The translations under genes and the position numbers were made by a program. Positions 28,142 through 37,713 of a stretch of DNA of 64,000 nucleotides are shown piece after piece. The stretch lies in assembly GCA_019358895.1 (NCBI GenBank), contig JAHHIG010000020.1, positions 43,059 to 107,058 of the forward strand, read 5' to 3'. Each line of letters begins with the position of its first letter. The first letter of the stretch is position 1. Source of the DNA: Tildeniella nuda ZEHNDER 1965/U140. Its GTDB lineage: Bacteria; Cyanobacteriota; Cyanobacteriia; Leptolyngbyales; Leptolyngbyaceae. A model generated the notes under the pieces. That model made no database searches. It was not told where the DNA came from and was given only the letters and a program-made list of their open reading frames with translations.

Positions 28142-28682
28142 ACTATGTTTAGTGGTTTAGTGAGACTGTTAAGCGAAGCTGTTCGGTTCTCATAAAGCTC
28201 AAGCTATCTAATCTCTAGAGGCAAAAAAGCAATCACTGTTTTACCCCGCAACTGCCTTCCTGCTTGAAGCTTGCTGGCTTGGGACAGCTACATATCCTTA
28301 ATAAAAATATGCAGCGCTTAACAAAAGTTAAGGTTCAGCTAGAGTGATGACTCAGATATCTGATAGTTTCGCTTAACTTCCCGTTGCAGTCAAGCTGAAA
28401 GGGGAAGAGAAATCTGTTTAAATTCAGTGCTTAGAAACCAGCGCTTAAACTACGTTAAAACAATGATCGTCTGTCTGTTTGGCTCTCATTCAAGCAAGCA
28501 GCGGTATAAGGATGCGTTGCAGTCGTTGGCGGTTCAAAACCACAACGATCGCAGTCAAGCCTACCGCAGTGGACTACTTCAAGAGTGGACTATTTCAAGC
28601 TACCGCTGATTACTGACACCGAAATCATGCTCACGACTCAAGTTGAACAGTGCGCTTAGAGGTAGCCCTGTTTGTCTATGTT
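28142..28682. other. Intergenic region, nothing recognised
   Basis: 540 bases with only short, unconvincing open frames. It includes the promoter region of the DUF2997 operon at its left end. I see no RNA gene or repeat family. Confidence 0.5.
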
Positions 28683-29096
28683 CTAGCGGAACTTGCGATC
28701 GGCTTCCTGGATCAGCACATCGTTGATGCTTGCTTCGCGTCGTTGCATGAGTCCATTGGCAGCAAATTCCCATTGCTCGTTGCCGTAGGAGCGGTACCAT
28801 TGACCCGCTTCGTCATGCCACTCATACTCAAAGCGCACAGAAATACGATGATCGGTAAAGCTCCAGAGTTCTTTCTTGAGCCGATAATCCAGTTCTTTGT
28901 CCCACTTGCGGCGTAAGAAGCGGGCAATCTCTTCACGACCACTCAAAAATTCGGAACGATTGCGCCATTGAGAATCGGGCGTGTAAGCAAGGGCAACCCG
29001 ATCGGGTTCGCGCGTGTTCCAGGCATCTTCGGCTGCTTGCACTTTGGCTTTAGCCGTTTCTAAGGTGAAGGGTGGCAGGGGTGGTTTGGTTTCCAT
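28683..29096 (-). CDS. NTF2-like protein (DUF1348 type)
   Basis: 137-aa protein of the SnoaL/NTF2-like superfamily. Start [20 protein letters not shown] region, [39 protein letters not shown], and [20 protein letters not shown] are typical of the nuclear transport factor 2/DUF1348 family. These cone-shaped folds bind small hydrophobic ligands or catalyse isomerisation/hydrolysis; the specific role is unknown. It is the last gene of a three-gene unit with the PPOX-family and GST genes. Confidence 0.85.
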   Translation of the reverse strand: METKPPLPPFTLETAKAKVQAAEDAWNTREPDRVALAYTPDSQWRNRSEFLSGREEIARFLRRKWDKELDYRLKKELWSFTDHRISVRFEYEWHDEAGQWYRSYGNEQWEFAANGLMQRREASINDVLIQEADRKFR

Positions 29097-29131
29097 CAGG
29101 TGTCCTCTTGAGTAAATGTAAATGGTTTAAG

Positions 29132-30034
29132 CTAAATCGGGTTATACGGTGAGTATTCTGCAAAGTGCCATCGTAAGGGGATAGCGTTGGTGGTGGCGAT
29201 CGCCTGACTGATCTCAAAAGCAACTAGCCGTTGAGCGCCAGGAAAGTCCATCAGGTGTTCTGATTCCCAAAGAATGTGCGCTTTACCCGTCAGTTGCAGC
29301 GTATCACCGCGTTCAAAATCGATGAAGAGCATCCCTGCGTATGGGTTTTCAAACAAATTTCCAAAGGTATTGAACATATTGTTTCCGGCATAATCTGGAA
29401 ACAACAGTTTGGTTGCGCTGACCACCTGCACAAACCCTGGATTGCCGCCACGATGGGAAGCATCGGCACCATCAGAATGGCTGCTGGCAAGAAAAAAGGT
29501 ATCAACTTGAGCAAGCCATTGCTGTTGATATGGCGAGAGGGATTCGCTCACGATCGTCTCTGATGTCGCTTCTCCCGAAGTGGCTTGATGATCTAAGTGA
29601 CGCAGTTGAATGTGTTTAGGGCAGTTGAAATACACCTGTTTGGTATGGAGATGAATCCGTCCGTCTGGTTGGATCTCAACGATGCCATTTAGTCGCAAGC
29701 GTCGTCGTGTTGCCAAATCGATGACCAGCAGACCGAGATCACGACCAGACTGCAACGTTTCTCGCAGCGGATCGCCTGCAAGGGGAACGGCATTGATTTG
29801 CACACTCTGATCGGCGATCGGCTCCACAAACCCAGGTTCACCGATCAGCATCGATGCCCACACATTGCCGCTGGCATCCACTGTACTCGCGATCGCCCAT
29901 GACTGATGCTGCAAAAACTCCTGAGTGGCTGGCTTAATGACACCACCTAAGAGATGGCTCAGTCGATCGGCTTCTGCCCGAACACCCACGATCGCCTGCA
30001 CTGCCTGTTCCCCAGAGTGAAAACTGGATGACAT
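29132..30034 (-). CDS. Pyridoxamine 5'-phosphate oxidase-family flavoprotein
   Basis: 300 aa from ATG 30034 (MSSSFHSGEQAVQA; a GTG precedes it). It has the split-barrel FMN-binding organisation: LQHQSWAIASTVDASGNVWASML, then LGLLVIDLATRRRLRLNG and a second half FLASSHSDGADASHRGGNPGFVQ-type segment (HRGGNPGFVQVV) and DYAGNNMFNTFGNLFENP. These are characteristic of the long PPOX-like family, distinct from true PdxH. Probably an FMN/F420-type oxidoreductase in detoxification. 41 bases downstream of the GST gene; co-regulated with it. Confidence 0.85.
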   Translation of the reverse strand: MSSSFHSGEQAVQAIVGVRAEADRLSHLLGGVIKPATQEFLQHQSWAIASTVDASGNVWASMLIGEPGFVEPIADQSVQINAVPLAGDPLRETLQSGRDLGLLVIDLATRRRLRLNGIVEIQPDGRIHLHTKQVYFNCPKHIQLRHLDHQATSGEATSETIVSESLSPYQQQWLAQVDTFFLASSHSDGADASHRGGNPGFVQVVSATKLLFPDYAGNNMFNTFGNLFENPYAGMLFIDFERGDTLQLTGKAHILWESEHLMDFPGAQRLVAFEISQAIATTNAIPLRWHFAEYSPYNPI

Positions 30035-30077
30035 CACGAACTCCTTTGCATGAAAGAACCAGTGGCAAATCAGACCA

Positions 30078-30674
30078 TTACAAACCGGGCATTCCTACAT
30101 AACCGGGAAGTTGCTTGATGCGGTCGATCCAGGCAACGATGTGGGGGTACGCGTCCAGTGACAGTTTGCCATCGGCTGCCAGTCCGATATACGGAAAGCA
30201 GGCGATATCTGCGATTGTGAGGCGATCGCACTCTAACCATTGTCGTGTTGCCAGATGCTCATCAATGACCTTCAGCACAGCGTAGGACTGCTTTTCTACT
30301 GCTGCTACGTCGATCGGTGTACCAAAGAGATAGTGCAGTCTTGCAGTTGCGATCGTATTACCAATCTCCTTAGAGGCAGTTGAGAGCCATTGAGCAATGT
30401 TGCCCAGCGCTGCTGCATCTTCGGGAAACCAATCTGCGCCACCATAGCGCCGTGCCAGGTAAACCAAGATTGCCTGCGAGTCACGAATAACCACATCACC
30501 ATCTGTCAGTGCAGGCACTTGCCCAAAGGGATTCAACTGCAAAAAAGGGGTCTTCTTGTGTTCCCCTGCTTTCAAATCAACCGCTACAAGTTCATGTTCT
30601 ACTCCCAGCAGAGAGAGCAGCAGACGCACTTTGTAGCAATTACCAGAGAGTAAGAAATCGTACAGTTTGAGCAT
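30078..30674 (-). CDS. Glutathione S-transferase
   Basis: 198-aa cytosolic GST. Thioredoxin-like N-terminal domain: MLKLYDFLLSGNCYKVRLLL with a Ser/Asn-Cys motif at the glutathione site, VDLKAGEHKKTPFLQLNPFGQVP (cis-Pro) and DSQAILVYLAR (Ser contact to the glutamyl group). Helical C-terminal domain with LTIADIACFPYIGL, the N-capping box. First gene of an operon with the PPOX and NTF2-like genes, divergent from a TetR regulator, so it likely serves electrophile or xenobiotic detoxification. Confidence 0.9.
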   Translation of the reverse strand: MLKLYDFLLSGNCYKVRLLLSLLGVEHELVAVDLKAGEHKKTPFLQLNPFGQVPALTDGDVVIRDSQAILVYLARRYGGADWFPEDAAALGNIAQWLSTASKEIGNTIATARLHYLFGTPIDVAAVEKQSYAVLKVIDEHLATRQWLECDRLTIADIACFPYIGLAADGKLSLDAYPHIVAWIDRIKQLPGYVGMPGL

Positions 30675-30720
30675 GTAGCAATCCTCTTAACTTGTGAACG
30701 TTAATTTTGGGTTTAGCCAT

Positions 30721-30846
30721 CAGCTATCAGCTATCAGCTATCAGCTATCAGCTATCAGCTATCAGCTATCAGCTATCAGCTATCAGCTATCAGCTATCAG
30801 CTATCAGCTATCAGCTATCAGCTATCAGCTATCAGCTATCAGCTAT
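30721..30846. repeat. Heptamer array (CAGCTAT)18
   Basis: Eighteen perfect, uninterrupted copies of CAGCTAT, ending in CAGCTTT. Located in the divergent promoter region between the GST operon and tetR. The near-perfect identity suggests recent expansion. Close relative of the 3896-4019 array. Confidence 0.97.
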
Positions 30847-30862
30847 CAGCTTTAAATTCTTG

Positions 30863-30894
<32 letters not shown>

Positions 30895-30910
30895 AAATCA
30901 ACCTGCGAAT

Positions 30911-30955
30911 GTACCAATCGTTCGGTACAACACTACTGTACTGATCGTTCGGTAT
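30911..30955. promoter_or_regulatory. Twin TetR-operator-like sites
   Basis: Two near-identical imperfect palindromes, GTACCAATCGTTCGGTAC (30911-30928) and GTACTGATCGTTCGGTAT (30938-30955), start 27 bases apart. They lie 30-75 bases before tetR. Their ACCGAACGAT-type core has the size and symmetry of TetR-family operators. Both share ATCGTTCGGTA exactly. They sit between divergent genes, so one regulator could control both itself and the GST operon. Confidence 0.7.
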
Positions 30956-30984
30956 GCTGTCAATAGTGCAGTTGGGATCAATAA

Positions 30985-31530
30985 ATGCTGAGAGAGGAAG
31001 CGGTTGTCCGTCTTGTGGAGGTTTTTCGGCAGTATGGCTATGACGGTGCAACGCTGGCACGACTGTCGAACGCGACAGGTTTGGGCAAAGCGAGTCTCTA
31101 CCACCATTTTCCAAACGGAAAAGAGGAGATGGCAGCCGCCGTGCTGGATTACCTGAAACTCAAGCTAGAGGAGGGGATGCTGGTGCCATTACGTAGCCCG
31201 ATCGCGCCGATCGATCGACTGCTGACCATGGCTCACAGCGTGGACGCGTATTACAATCACGGTCAGAGAGCTTGTTTGCTGGCAATGCTGGCGCTGGGCG
31301 AGGCAAACGATATCTTCCATGAGCAGATTCAACAGGCGCTGAATGTGTGGATTGATGCGCTGGCAGGTGTGGCGATCGACGCAGGCGTAGAGGCTGCAAC
31401 CGCTCGACAGCGTGCTGAAGATGCCATTTTGCAGATTCAAGGCTCCCTCATTCTGGCAAAGGGGCTAGGTGATACAGCGCCCTTTCAACGAGTCTTAGCA
31501 GCACTGCCAGACACACTTTTGACGGCGTAA
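30985..31530 (+). CDS. TetR/AcrR family transcriptional regulator
   Basis: 181-aa repressor. N-terminal helix-turn-helix: VVRLVEVFRQYGYDGATLAR, then LSNATGLGKASLYHHFPNGK, typical of the family; the variable C-terminal ligand-binding/dimer domain contains YYNHGQRACLLAMLALGEAN, with a Cys that could be a redox or electrophile sensor (inference). It is divergent from the GST-PPOX-NTF2 operon, with twin operator-like sites in the shared spacer, so it is the likely repressor of that operon and of itself. Confidence 0.9.
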   Translation: MLREEAVVRLVEVFRQYGYDGATLARLSNATGLGKASLYHHFPNGKEEMAAAVLDYLKLKLEEGMLVPLRSPIAPIDRLLTMAHSVDAYYNHGQRACLLAMLALGEANDIFHEQIQQALNVWIDALAGVAIDAGVEAATARQRAEDAILQIQGSLILAKGLGDTAPFQRVLAALPDTLLTA

Positions 31531-31593
31531 GCAAACGCCAGCATGAATGAGCGCGTTGCTTTGGAGGGACTCTCTTTCAAAACGCGCGCGCTT

Positions 31594-32451
31594 TCAAAAC
31601 AGTGTCAGTTGAGTGGGTGTTTCCTGTGCGATCGCATTCCAGGGCAGCGGCGGCACGGGAACATGCTGCTGTTCTAAAAGACGTTGCAAGTAGTTCGCGT
31701 TGGCAGGCGATCGCTCTTCCAGTGGACAATGCACAAAGAAATAGATGCGGGTTCCTTGTTGGAGCCATTGCCCTACCAGCGCGACCCATTCAGCCAAAAA
31801 CGGTTGATTTAGATCCAAATCAGGATGGCTGATGAAGCGAATCAGACTGAAGGGAGCCGTGACACTGGGCTGTAGGGGCAGTTTGGGCTTTTTGCGATCG
31901 GAGTGCAACTGCGAATCATCGGGTGCGTCATAAATCGGACGAGTATCCAGTAAAACGCGCCCTACACCCAAACGTTCCAACAGTGCGGTCAGGTTGTCAG
32001 CGTGGGGTGCTTTGAACCAGTCGGGGTGTCGCACTTCCAGCGCAAACTCTGCTTCGTCGCGTGGGAGCGCGGTGAGAAAGGCTTCTAAATCGGCAAAACT
32101 CAATGGGCTGTAGCTGGGTGGCAGTTGGGCGAAAAAGGGACCGAGGCGATCGCTCAACCCACGCATCTTTTCCAAAAAATCTAACGTCCCAGGAAGCGCA
32201 GGCTGCAACAGCCCGTTGTGAGTTGAACTTTTGGGCAACTTCAAGCAAAACTTGAACCCGTCCGGTGTTTCTGTTGCCCAACGCTCAACGGTAGCCGCAT
32301 CCGGGATCGAGTAAAACGTCGTATTCCCCTCTACAGCCGTAAAACGACGACTGTAAAGACGCAAAAAATCGGCAGCGCGGCTATCAGAAGGAAATAACTC
32401 TCCCAGCCAACCCTTATACGCCCAAATTGCACAGCCGAGGTGGAAGGTCAT
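31594..32451 (-). CDS. DUF72 domain protein
   Basis: 285-aa protein with a TIM-barrel-like DUF72 fold: FHLGCAIWAYKGWLGELFPS, RFTAVEGNTTFYSIPDAATV, RWATETPDGFKFCLKLPKS and FALEVRHPDWF. Function is unknown, though the family (YecE-like) is widespread. Possible nuclease/glycosidase claims are unproven. Convergent with tetR; no operon partner seen. Confidence 0.88.
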   Translation of the reverse strand: MTFHLGCAIWAYKGWLGELFPSDSRAADFLRLYSRRFTAVEGNTTFYSIPDAATVERWATETPDGFKFCLKLPKSSTHNGLLQPALPGTLDFLEKMRGLSDRLGPFFAQLPPSYSPLSFADLEAFLTALPRDEAEFALEVRHPDWFKAPHADNLTALLERLGVGRVLLDTRPIYDAPDDSQLHSDRKKPKLPLQPSVTAPFSLIRFISHPDLDLNQPFLAEWVALVGQWLQQGTRIYFFVHCPLEERSPANANYLQRLLEQQHVPVPPLPWNAIAQETPTQLTLF

Positions 32452-32800
<349 letters not shown>

Positions 32801-34843
32801 ATGAAGACTCTCTTTTGCAGCCAGGGGCACAACAATCCTGACGATAATCGCTTTTGCCGTCTCTGTGGTGAGATGTTGCCTGCATCGTCGGGATTGCCAT
32901 TAGGCGGGTTGGCAGGACAAACGCTGGGGTTACGGTATCGCGTTTTGCATGAGTTGGGGCATGGAGGTTTTGGGCGCACCTACCTGGCAGAAGATACCAA
33001 TCGGTTTCATGAGTTTTGCGTGCTGAAAGAATTTGCGCCGCAGGTTCAAGGGACAGAGGCGCTACATAAAGCAGAAGAACTGTTTGAGCGGGAGGCAGGC
33101 ATTCTATACAAACTTCAACACCCGCAGATTCCGCGCTTTCGGGAACTGTTTCAGGCAGACTGGCAGGGGAAAGGACGGCTCTTTTTAGTACAAGACTATG
33201 TTGAGGGCGAAACGTATCAGGCATTGCTGCGATCGCGCCAAGCTCAAAACCATCCCTTCACGGAACCAGAAATCACGCAACTGCTGCTCCAACTCCTTCC
33301 CGTCTTGGATTACATCCATGCCTGTGGTGTGATTCACCGGGATATTTCACCCGATAATTTAATGCTGCGGACAGCAGATAGGTCGCCAATCTTAATTGAT
33401 TTTGGTGGTGTGAAGCAGGCAGCAGCAGAGGTGAATTCTCAGCTCAGGCGATCGCTGGCTGCAACACCCGTCAACATCACCCGTCTGGGCAAAGTAGGCT
33501 ATGCCCCCAGTGAACAGATGGATCGGGGCGAAGTCTTTCCGCACAGCGATTTATATGCGCTGGCTGCAACAGTGCTGGTCTTGCTGACAGGTAAGGAACC
33601 GCAGGATCTACTGGCAGGCAATCGCCGTCAATGGCAGCGACAGGTCAACCTTAGCCCGAAGTTGGTGACAATCCTGAATCGAATGCTCGATCCCAATCCA
33701 GCCAAACGCTACCAGTCAGCGCAGGCAGTGCTGGAAGCATTAGGCAGCAGCTTGTCAGCCTTGGACAATAGCGCCACCCAACCGCCAAATGAGTACCGAT
33801 CGCCCTCGGCACTCTATCCAGCAACTCTGGCGGTTGCGCCCGCTCAGGTGGGGCAATTCACTCAGGCGGCAACGGTCTATCCACCTGCCAAGCGCCCCAG
33901 ACGAGCCTCTGGTTTTGGCGCGATCGCCCTCCTTTTATTAGCGGCAGGTACAGCCTGGTTTACCTGGTGGATTGCCCACGATTGGCAGCCCAAGCAGCCT
34001 CAAACCCAACCGTCTAAACCAACCACGGCTGTCACGAAGCCGCCCATCCCTCAACTTTCGCAGGCAGAGCAAGACCGCAAACAAGCGTTGAACCAGCGCC
34101 GTGAGTCTCTGGGCATTGACGCAGGCTTTCTCTCAAGCCTGGTGAATGAAGCGTTCTACGCCAAGCATCCAGACCGACGCGGGCGACAACTGACGACAGA
34201 CAAAGCCGATGCAGCCTTCCGCGCTGAGTGGGATCAGCTTGCCAACCAATGGCTAGATCAACTCAAACCCCTCAGCAGTGATGCCCGATCGCGCCTGGGA
34301 CAATACACTGATGCCGATTTGCAAGCACGACAGACAGCCGTCAATCAGCTTAACCTCAGCAGTCGGGCGCTCAATGACCTCACCGATGCACGCTTTTTCA
34401 ATCTCTTTCCCGATCAGCCGCGCCAGAATCTTTTGAACCAGCCGATCGGTCAGGTGTGGCAGGCGATCGCCGCCGAGCAACTCAATGCGGTCAAAGCTGG
34501 CACCGCGCTAGAAACCATCAAAGTTCCAGAAGGACAGTTTAGTCAACAGGTCAGCGGCTTGCTCAAAGCAGGCGAAGGCAAGGCATACATTGCTCAGCTA
34601 ACCAAAGAACAGGTCATTCAAATCAAATTACAGGCAAACCAAGCCACTCGTCTCTCCATCTATCCGCCGACCAGCAAAGCTGCCGCGCTACTGGATGACT
34701 CAGCTAAAACAAGCTGGTCTGGCAAGTTAGCAGAATCCGGCTTCTATGAAATTGTGGTCGTCTCTGATGCGTCTGGCTCAACCAACTATGACCTGAGCCT
34801 TGCTGCTGCGGATAACATCTCATCTCCTGATACAGCACGGTGA
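32801..34843 (+). CDS. Ser/Thr protein kinase with zinc-ribbon N-terminus
   Basis: 680-aa membrane-anchored eukaryote-like kinase. The N-terminus has a zinc-ribbon pattern Cys6-x3-His10-x8-Cys19-x2-Cys22. The kinase domain runs from about 45 to 315: LGHGGFGRTYLAED (glycine loop), VLKEFAP (ATP-binding Lys), IHRDISPDNLML (catalytic loop, with Ser in place of the usual Lys) and LIDFGGVKQ (DFG). A membrane helix near 370-390 (AIALLLLAAGTAWFTWWIA) leads to a periplasmic domain of about 290 aa with the Gln/Asp-rich segment after PQLSQAEQDRKQALNQRRES. This layout is common in cyanobacterial PknB-type kinases. Its substrate is unknown. Confidence 0.9.
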   Translation: MKTLFCSQGHNNPDDNRFCRLCGEMLPASSGLPLGGLAGQTLGLRYRVLHELGHGGFGRTYLAEDTNRFHEFCVLKEFAPQVQGTEALHKAEELFEREAGILYKLQHPQIPRFRELFQADWQGKGRLFLVQDYVEGETYQALLRSRQAQNHPFTEPEITQLLLQLLPVLDYIHACGVIHRDISPDNLMLRTADRSPILIDFGGVKQAAAEVNSQLRRSLAATPVNITRLGKVGYAPSEQMDRGEVFPHSDLYALAATVLVLLTGKEPQDLLAGNRRQWQRQVNLSPKLVTILNRMLDPNPAKRYQSAQAVLEALGSSLSALDNSATQPPNEYRSPSALYPATLAVAPAQVGQFTQAATVYPPAKRPRRASGFGAIALLLLAAGTAWFTWWIAHDWQPKQPQTQPSKPTTAVTKPPIPQLSQAEQDRKQALNQRRESLGIDAGFLSSLVNEAFYAKHPDRRGRQLTTDKADAAFRAEWDQLANQWLDQLKPLSSDARSRLGQYTDADLQARQTAVNQLNLSSRALNDLTDARFFNLFPDQPRQNLLNQPIGQVWQAIAAEQLNAVKAGTALETIKVPEGQFSQQVSGLLKAGEGKAYIAQLTKEQVIQIKLQANQATRLSIYPPTSKAAALLDDSAKTSWSGKLAESGFYEIVVVSDASGSTNYDLSLAAADNISSPDTAR

Positions 34844-34969
34844 CATGGAGTGATCGGGGTGCTGCATCAGGGATCGTCCCAGTTCCGACAGTCGTACAAG
34901 CTTTCGCTGCACTGACATTGCGCTATTGATCCGTTCTATACTGAATAGTCTTAGCTATCGGTACGTTCT

Positions 34970-35575
34970 ATGGTAAGTGAAGTCAAAGCGGTTTCGGGGC
35001 GCGGCATTCCTCTGGTTGGTAATGATATTGACACCGATCGCATCATTCCAGCACGGTTCTTGCGTTGCGTGACCTTTGATGGGCTGGGTGCTGAAGTGTT
35101 TGCCGACGATCGCAAGCAGACGAACGGGCAGCATTCATTTGACCAAGCCCAGTATCAGGGCGCAACCATTCTGGTAGTAAATAACAACTTTGGCTGCGGG
35201 TCATCGCGGGAACATGCACCCCAAGCGCTTGCAAAGTGGGGCATACAAGCGATCGTCGGCGAGAGTTTTGCCGAAATCTTCTTTGGCAACTGTGTGGCAA
35301 TGGGCATTCCCTGCGTGACGGCTGCTCCCGAAGCGGTGAAACAATTGCAGGAGGCGATCGTCGCAACGCCTGATCTGCCTGTAACCATCAATTTAGAAGC
35401 ATTGACCGTGCAGTACGGCGATGTTGCAGTGCCTGTCGTAATGGGCGATGGGGTTCGTCAAATGATGCTCAGCGGCACCTGGGATGCGTGTGGGCAACTG
35501 GTGGCTCAGGCAGAGCAAGTTAAAGCAACGGCATCGCGCTTGCCCTACGTCGCTTGGAGCAAACTCGCTAGCTAA
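34970..35575 (+). CDS. leuD: 3-Isopropylmalate dehydratase small subunit
   Basis: 201-aa small subunit of isopropylmalate isomerase (LeuCD), which converts 2- to 3-isopropylmalate in leucine synthesis. Signatures: [17 protein letters not shown] near the N-terminus, [20 protein letters not shown] (substrate-specificity region) and the [18 protein letters not shown] block. The partner leuC is not in the window, so the subunits are encoded at separate loci. Confidence 0.95.
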   Translation: MVSEVKAVSGRGIPLVGNDIDTDRIIPARFLRCVTFDGLGAEVFADDRKQTNGQHSFDQAQYQGATILVVNNNFGCGSSREHAPQALAKWGIQAIVGESFAEIFFGNCVAMGIPCVTAAPEAVKQLQEAIVATPDLPVTINLEALTVQYGDVAVPVVMGDGVRQMMLSGTWDACGQLVAQAEQVKATASRLPYVAWSKLAS

Positions 35576-35593
35576 AACCATTCCAGCGTAGAG

Positions 35594-36388
35594 CTAAAAT
35601 TCGCGTCGGGAAAAGACAAAGGTGGCGATCGCCAGCAGTACAACCGTATAGAGAATTCCATAAAGCGCATTCTCCAGCAGCAATGTAGGGCTGGGCAACT
35701 GACCATACACTGCCTGGTTTTTGAGATCCAGTCGTGCCAGATCCGGCAGCACCAGATAAAGGCTGCGGGTCATGTTTTCAACGGCTGGATTTTTGCTGAG
35801 GGTTCCCAATGTCACCAAATCGCGGCTAAAGTTGCCCATAAAATAAACTGCAAAGGTCAGCAGCGTTGCCAGCAGCGAACTGGTAAAGACACCAAACGCG
35901 ATCGCCACAGCCGTTACCAGCGCAAGCTGAAGAAACAGGTATACCGACGAGACAAGGATGCTGCCCACCGGAAACGCCACGCGATCGAAGACTAACACTG
36001 TCATATAAATGGCTGTCATGGCAGCGATCAATACCGCCAGCACTGCCGACAGTCCCAAATGCTTGCCCACAATGAACTCTGTATGACTGATCGGTTTCGC
36101 CATCAGCACCAGTACCGTGCGCTTTTCAATCTCTTTGTTAATCAGCCCCGTGCCCACAAAAACAGCAATCACCAAGCCGAGCAAACTCATCGCGGCTAAA
36201 CCTGCGTCCAGCAAGATCTTTTGATCAGTGGTCGCCGCAATTTCGGGCAGCAACCGGACGCAAGCAATCAAGAAAAGAGCGAACAAGCCAATCAAATACA
36301 GCACGCGATCGCGCATGACCTCACGAAACACATTTGTCGTAATCACCAACGTTCTAGCTGCATTCATCGCCTTATTACTCAAACTCAT
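35594..36388 (-). CDS. fraE: FraE, ABC-2-type permease of filament integrity
   Basis: 264-aa integral membrane protein with six predicted helices, of ABC-2 permease type: VLYLIGLFALFLIACVRLLP, AAMSLLGLVIAVFVGTGLIN (with EKRTVLVLMAKPISHTEFIVGK, the loop characteristic of these permeases) and the C-terminal LYGILYTVVLLAIATFVFSR. Third gene of the fraC-fraD-fraE order, as in Nostoc, where FraE belongs to an exporter needed for filament integrity. Assignment is from operon order, length and fold. No ATP-binding partner gene is present nearby. ATG 36388 or 36367 are both possible. Confidence 0.8.
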   Translation of the reverse strand: MSLSNKAMNAARTLVITTNVFREVMRDRVLYLIGLFALFLIACVRLLPEIAATTDQKILLDAGLAAMSLLGLVIAVFVGTGLINKEIEKRTVLVLMAKPISHTEFIVGKHLGLSAVLAVLIAAMTAIYMTVLVFDRVAFPVGSILVSSVYLFLQLALVTAVAIAFGVFTSSLLATLLTFAVYFMGNFSRDLVTLGTLSKNPAVENMTRSLYLVLPDLARLDLKNQAVYGQLPSPTLLLENALYGILYTVVLLAIATFVFSRREF

Positions 36389-36520
36389 GCTTGTTGTAAA
36401 ACGGTCAAAATCTTCCTGTGGTCAAGGCTTCCAAACATCTCGACAGCAGATTTGCGCCAGTGCTGCCGATGAATCAACACGTCAACAGGTAACTTATCCT
36501 CCTACCCCTTATCCCCTCTC

Positions 36521-37672
36521 TCATCCCTCCGGTTGCCCTGCTTTGGGACTGGTCGTAGCATCACAGGTTACTCTGGCAATCTGAGTTGAAGCAACCGTGC
36601 GCGCGATCGATCGTCGCGTATCAGAAATGCGGGTAATTTGACAGGGTTTCATCAAATAGTACCCAGATCCAGCAGCCGATGGACCTTGCCAAACTGCCGC
36701 CATTTGAAGCTGGTACTCGGTTCTCGGCAAGACCTGCCCATCTAAACGCCACAGTTCATTCTCCTTCACTGGAGGCAATCGACTCATGACGGTCGTTTCT
36801 ACTTGCTGCATTTGTGGTTTTAAGTCGTACAGCCATCGTTCGACCTGCGACCAGGGTCGTCCGTCTAACTGTTCTCGAACGATCGTCTCAGCCTGATCCA
36901 AAATCAGGACACCGCGAGACGGTGGACGATTGCTGGCAAGCTTCACAACAAACGCACTTCTACTTAAATCCTCTGTCAGCAGACTGGGGTAATCAACCAG
37001 CCAAGATTGAGTCAGAAAAAACAGTTGAAACCAACAGCTTAGAAGCAGATTGGTCAGCAGCAAAATCACGAGTTCCTGGCGTGCAGGCGGATCAGGGGTT
37101 TTGTACTTGGGACCCATTGCAATAAATTTTGGCAAGGCGGCGATTATTGCTGAAATCGGTGCCCAGCCAATCAAAGCCACTGAGGCACGATTATCCAACA
37201 GACCTGAGGACAGCAGCATACAGACCAAGGCTCCGGTAATCCAGGGACCCAACCAGATGCCATTGATCGTTAAATCCTTTTTGACGTTAATCGTCAGGTC
37301 AAAAACTTTGAGTTTCTCTTCATGCAGAAACCAATGAATGCCCGGAATGAGAAAAAACCAGGCGCAGGTAGCAATAAAACCTTGAATAAAGACGCTCTCT
37401 GGTAGGAGTGACATTGCCCAAGAAAAAATACTAATCCAAAGCAATGTCTGCCAGGAATCTGGCTTGGGTGGCGTGAGCGTTTTACGTAACTGCTTGAAAA
37501 CATCATCGATACTGAGTACCGAAAGAACAACATTTCTAATGGCAAGATTAAAGCCCAGATTCCAAACAATTAAGGCAAGTATTGCAAACCAAAAAAGCGC
37601 TTGCCAGGAGCCTAAGCTAGTAGGAATTAACGCTCTGATTAGTTGTCCTAAAAAGTTAAATAAATCTGCCAT
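36521..37672 (-). CDS. fraD: FraD, septal-junction protein
   Basis: 383-aa membrane protein (DUF5357 type). The N-terminal half has five to six hydrophobic segments (WQALFWFAILALIVWNLGF, FIATCAWFFLIPGIHWFL, LLLTNLLLSCWFQLFFL). The C-terminal 140 residues are hydrophilic and partly helical (VERWLYDLKPQMQQVE), periplasmic by analogy. In Nostoc FraD is a structural component of septal junctions, the gated channels between cells of a filament. Second gene of the fra operon, 132 bases upstream of fraE. Confidence 0.82.
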   Translation of the reverse strand: MADLFNFLGQLIRALIPTSLGSWQALFWFAILALIVWNLGFNLAIRNVVLSVLSIDDVFKQLRKTLTPPKPDSWQTLLWISIFSWAMSLLPESVFIQGFIATCAWFFLIPGIHWFLHEEKLKVFDLTINVKKDLTINGIWLGPWITGALVCMLLSSGLLDNRASVALIGWAPISAIIAALPKFIAMGPKYKTPDPPARQELVILLLTNLLLSCWFQLFFLTQSWLVDYPSLLTEDLSRSAFVVKLASNRPPSRGVLILDQAETIVREQLDGRPWSQVERWLYDLKPQMQQVETTVMSRLPPVKENELWRLDGQVLPRTEYQLQMAAVWQGPSAAGSGYYLMKPCQITRISDTRRSIARTVASTQIARVTCDATTSPKAGQPEG

Positions 37673-37713
37673 GCGACCTGAGACTGCCTAACGAAAAAGA
37701 TCAAACTGTGCCA

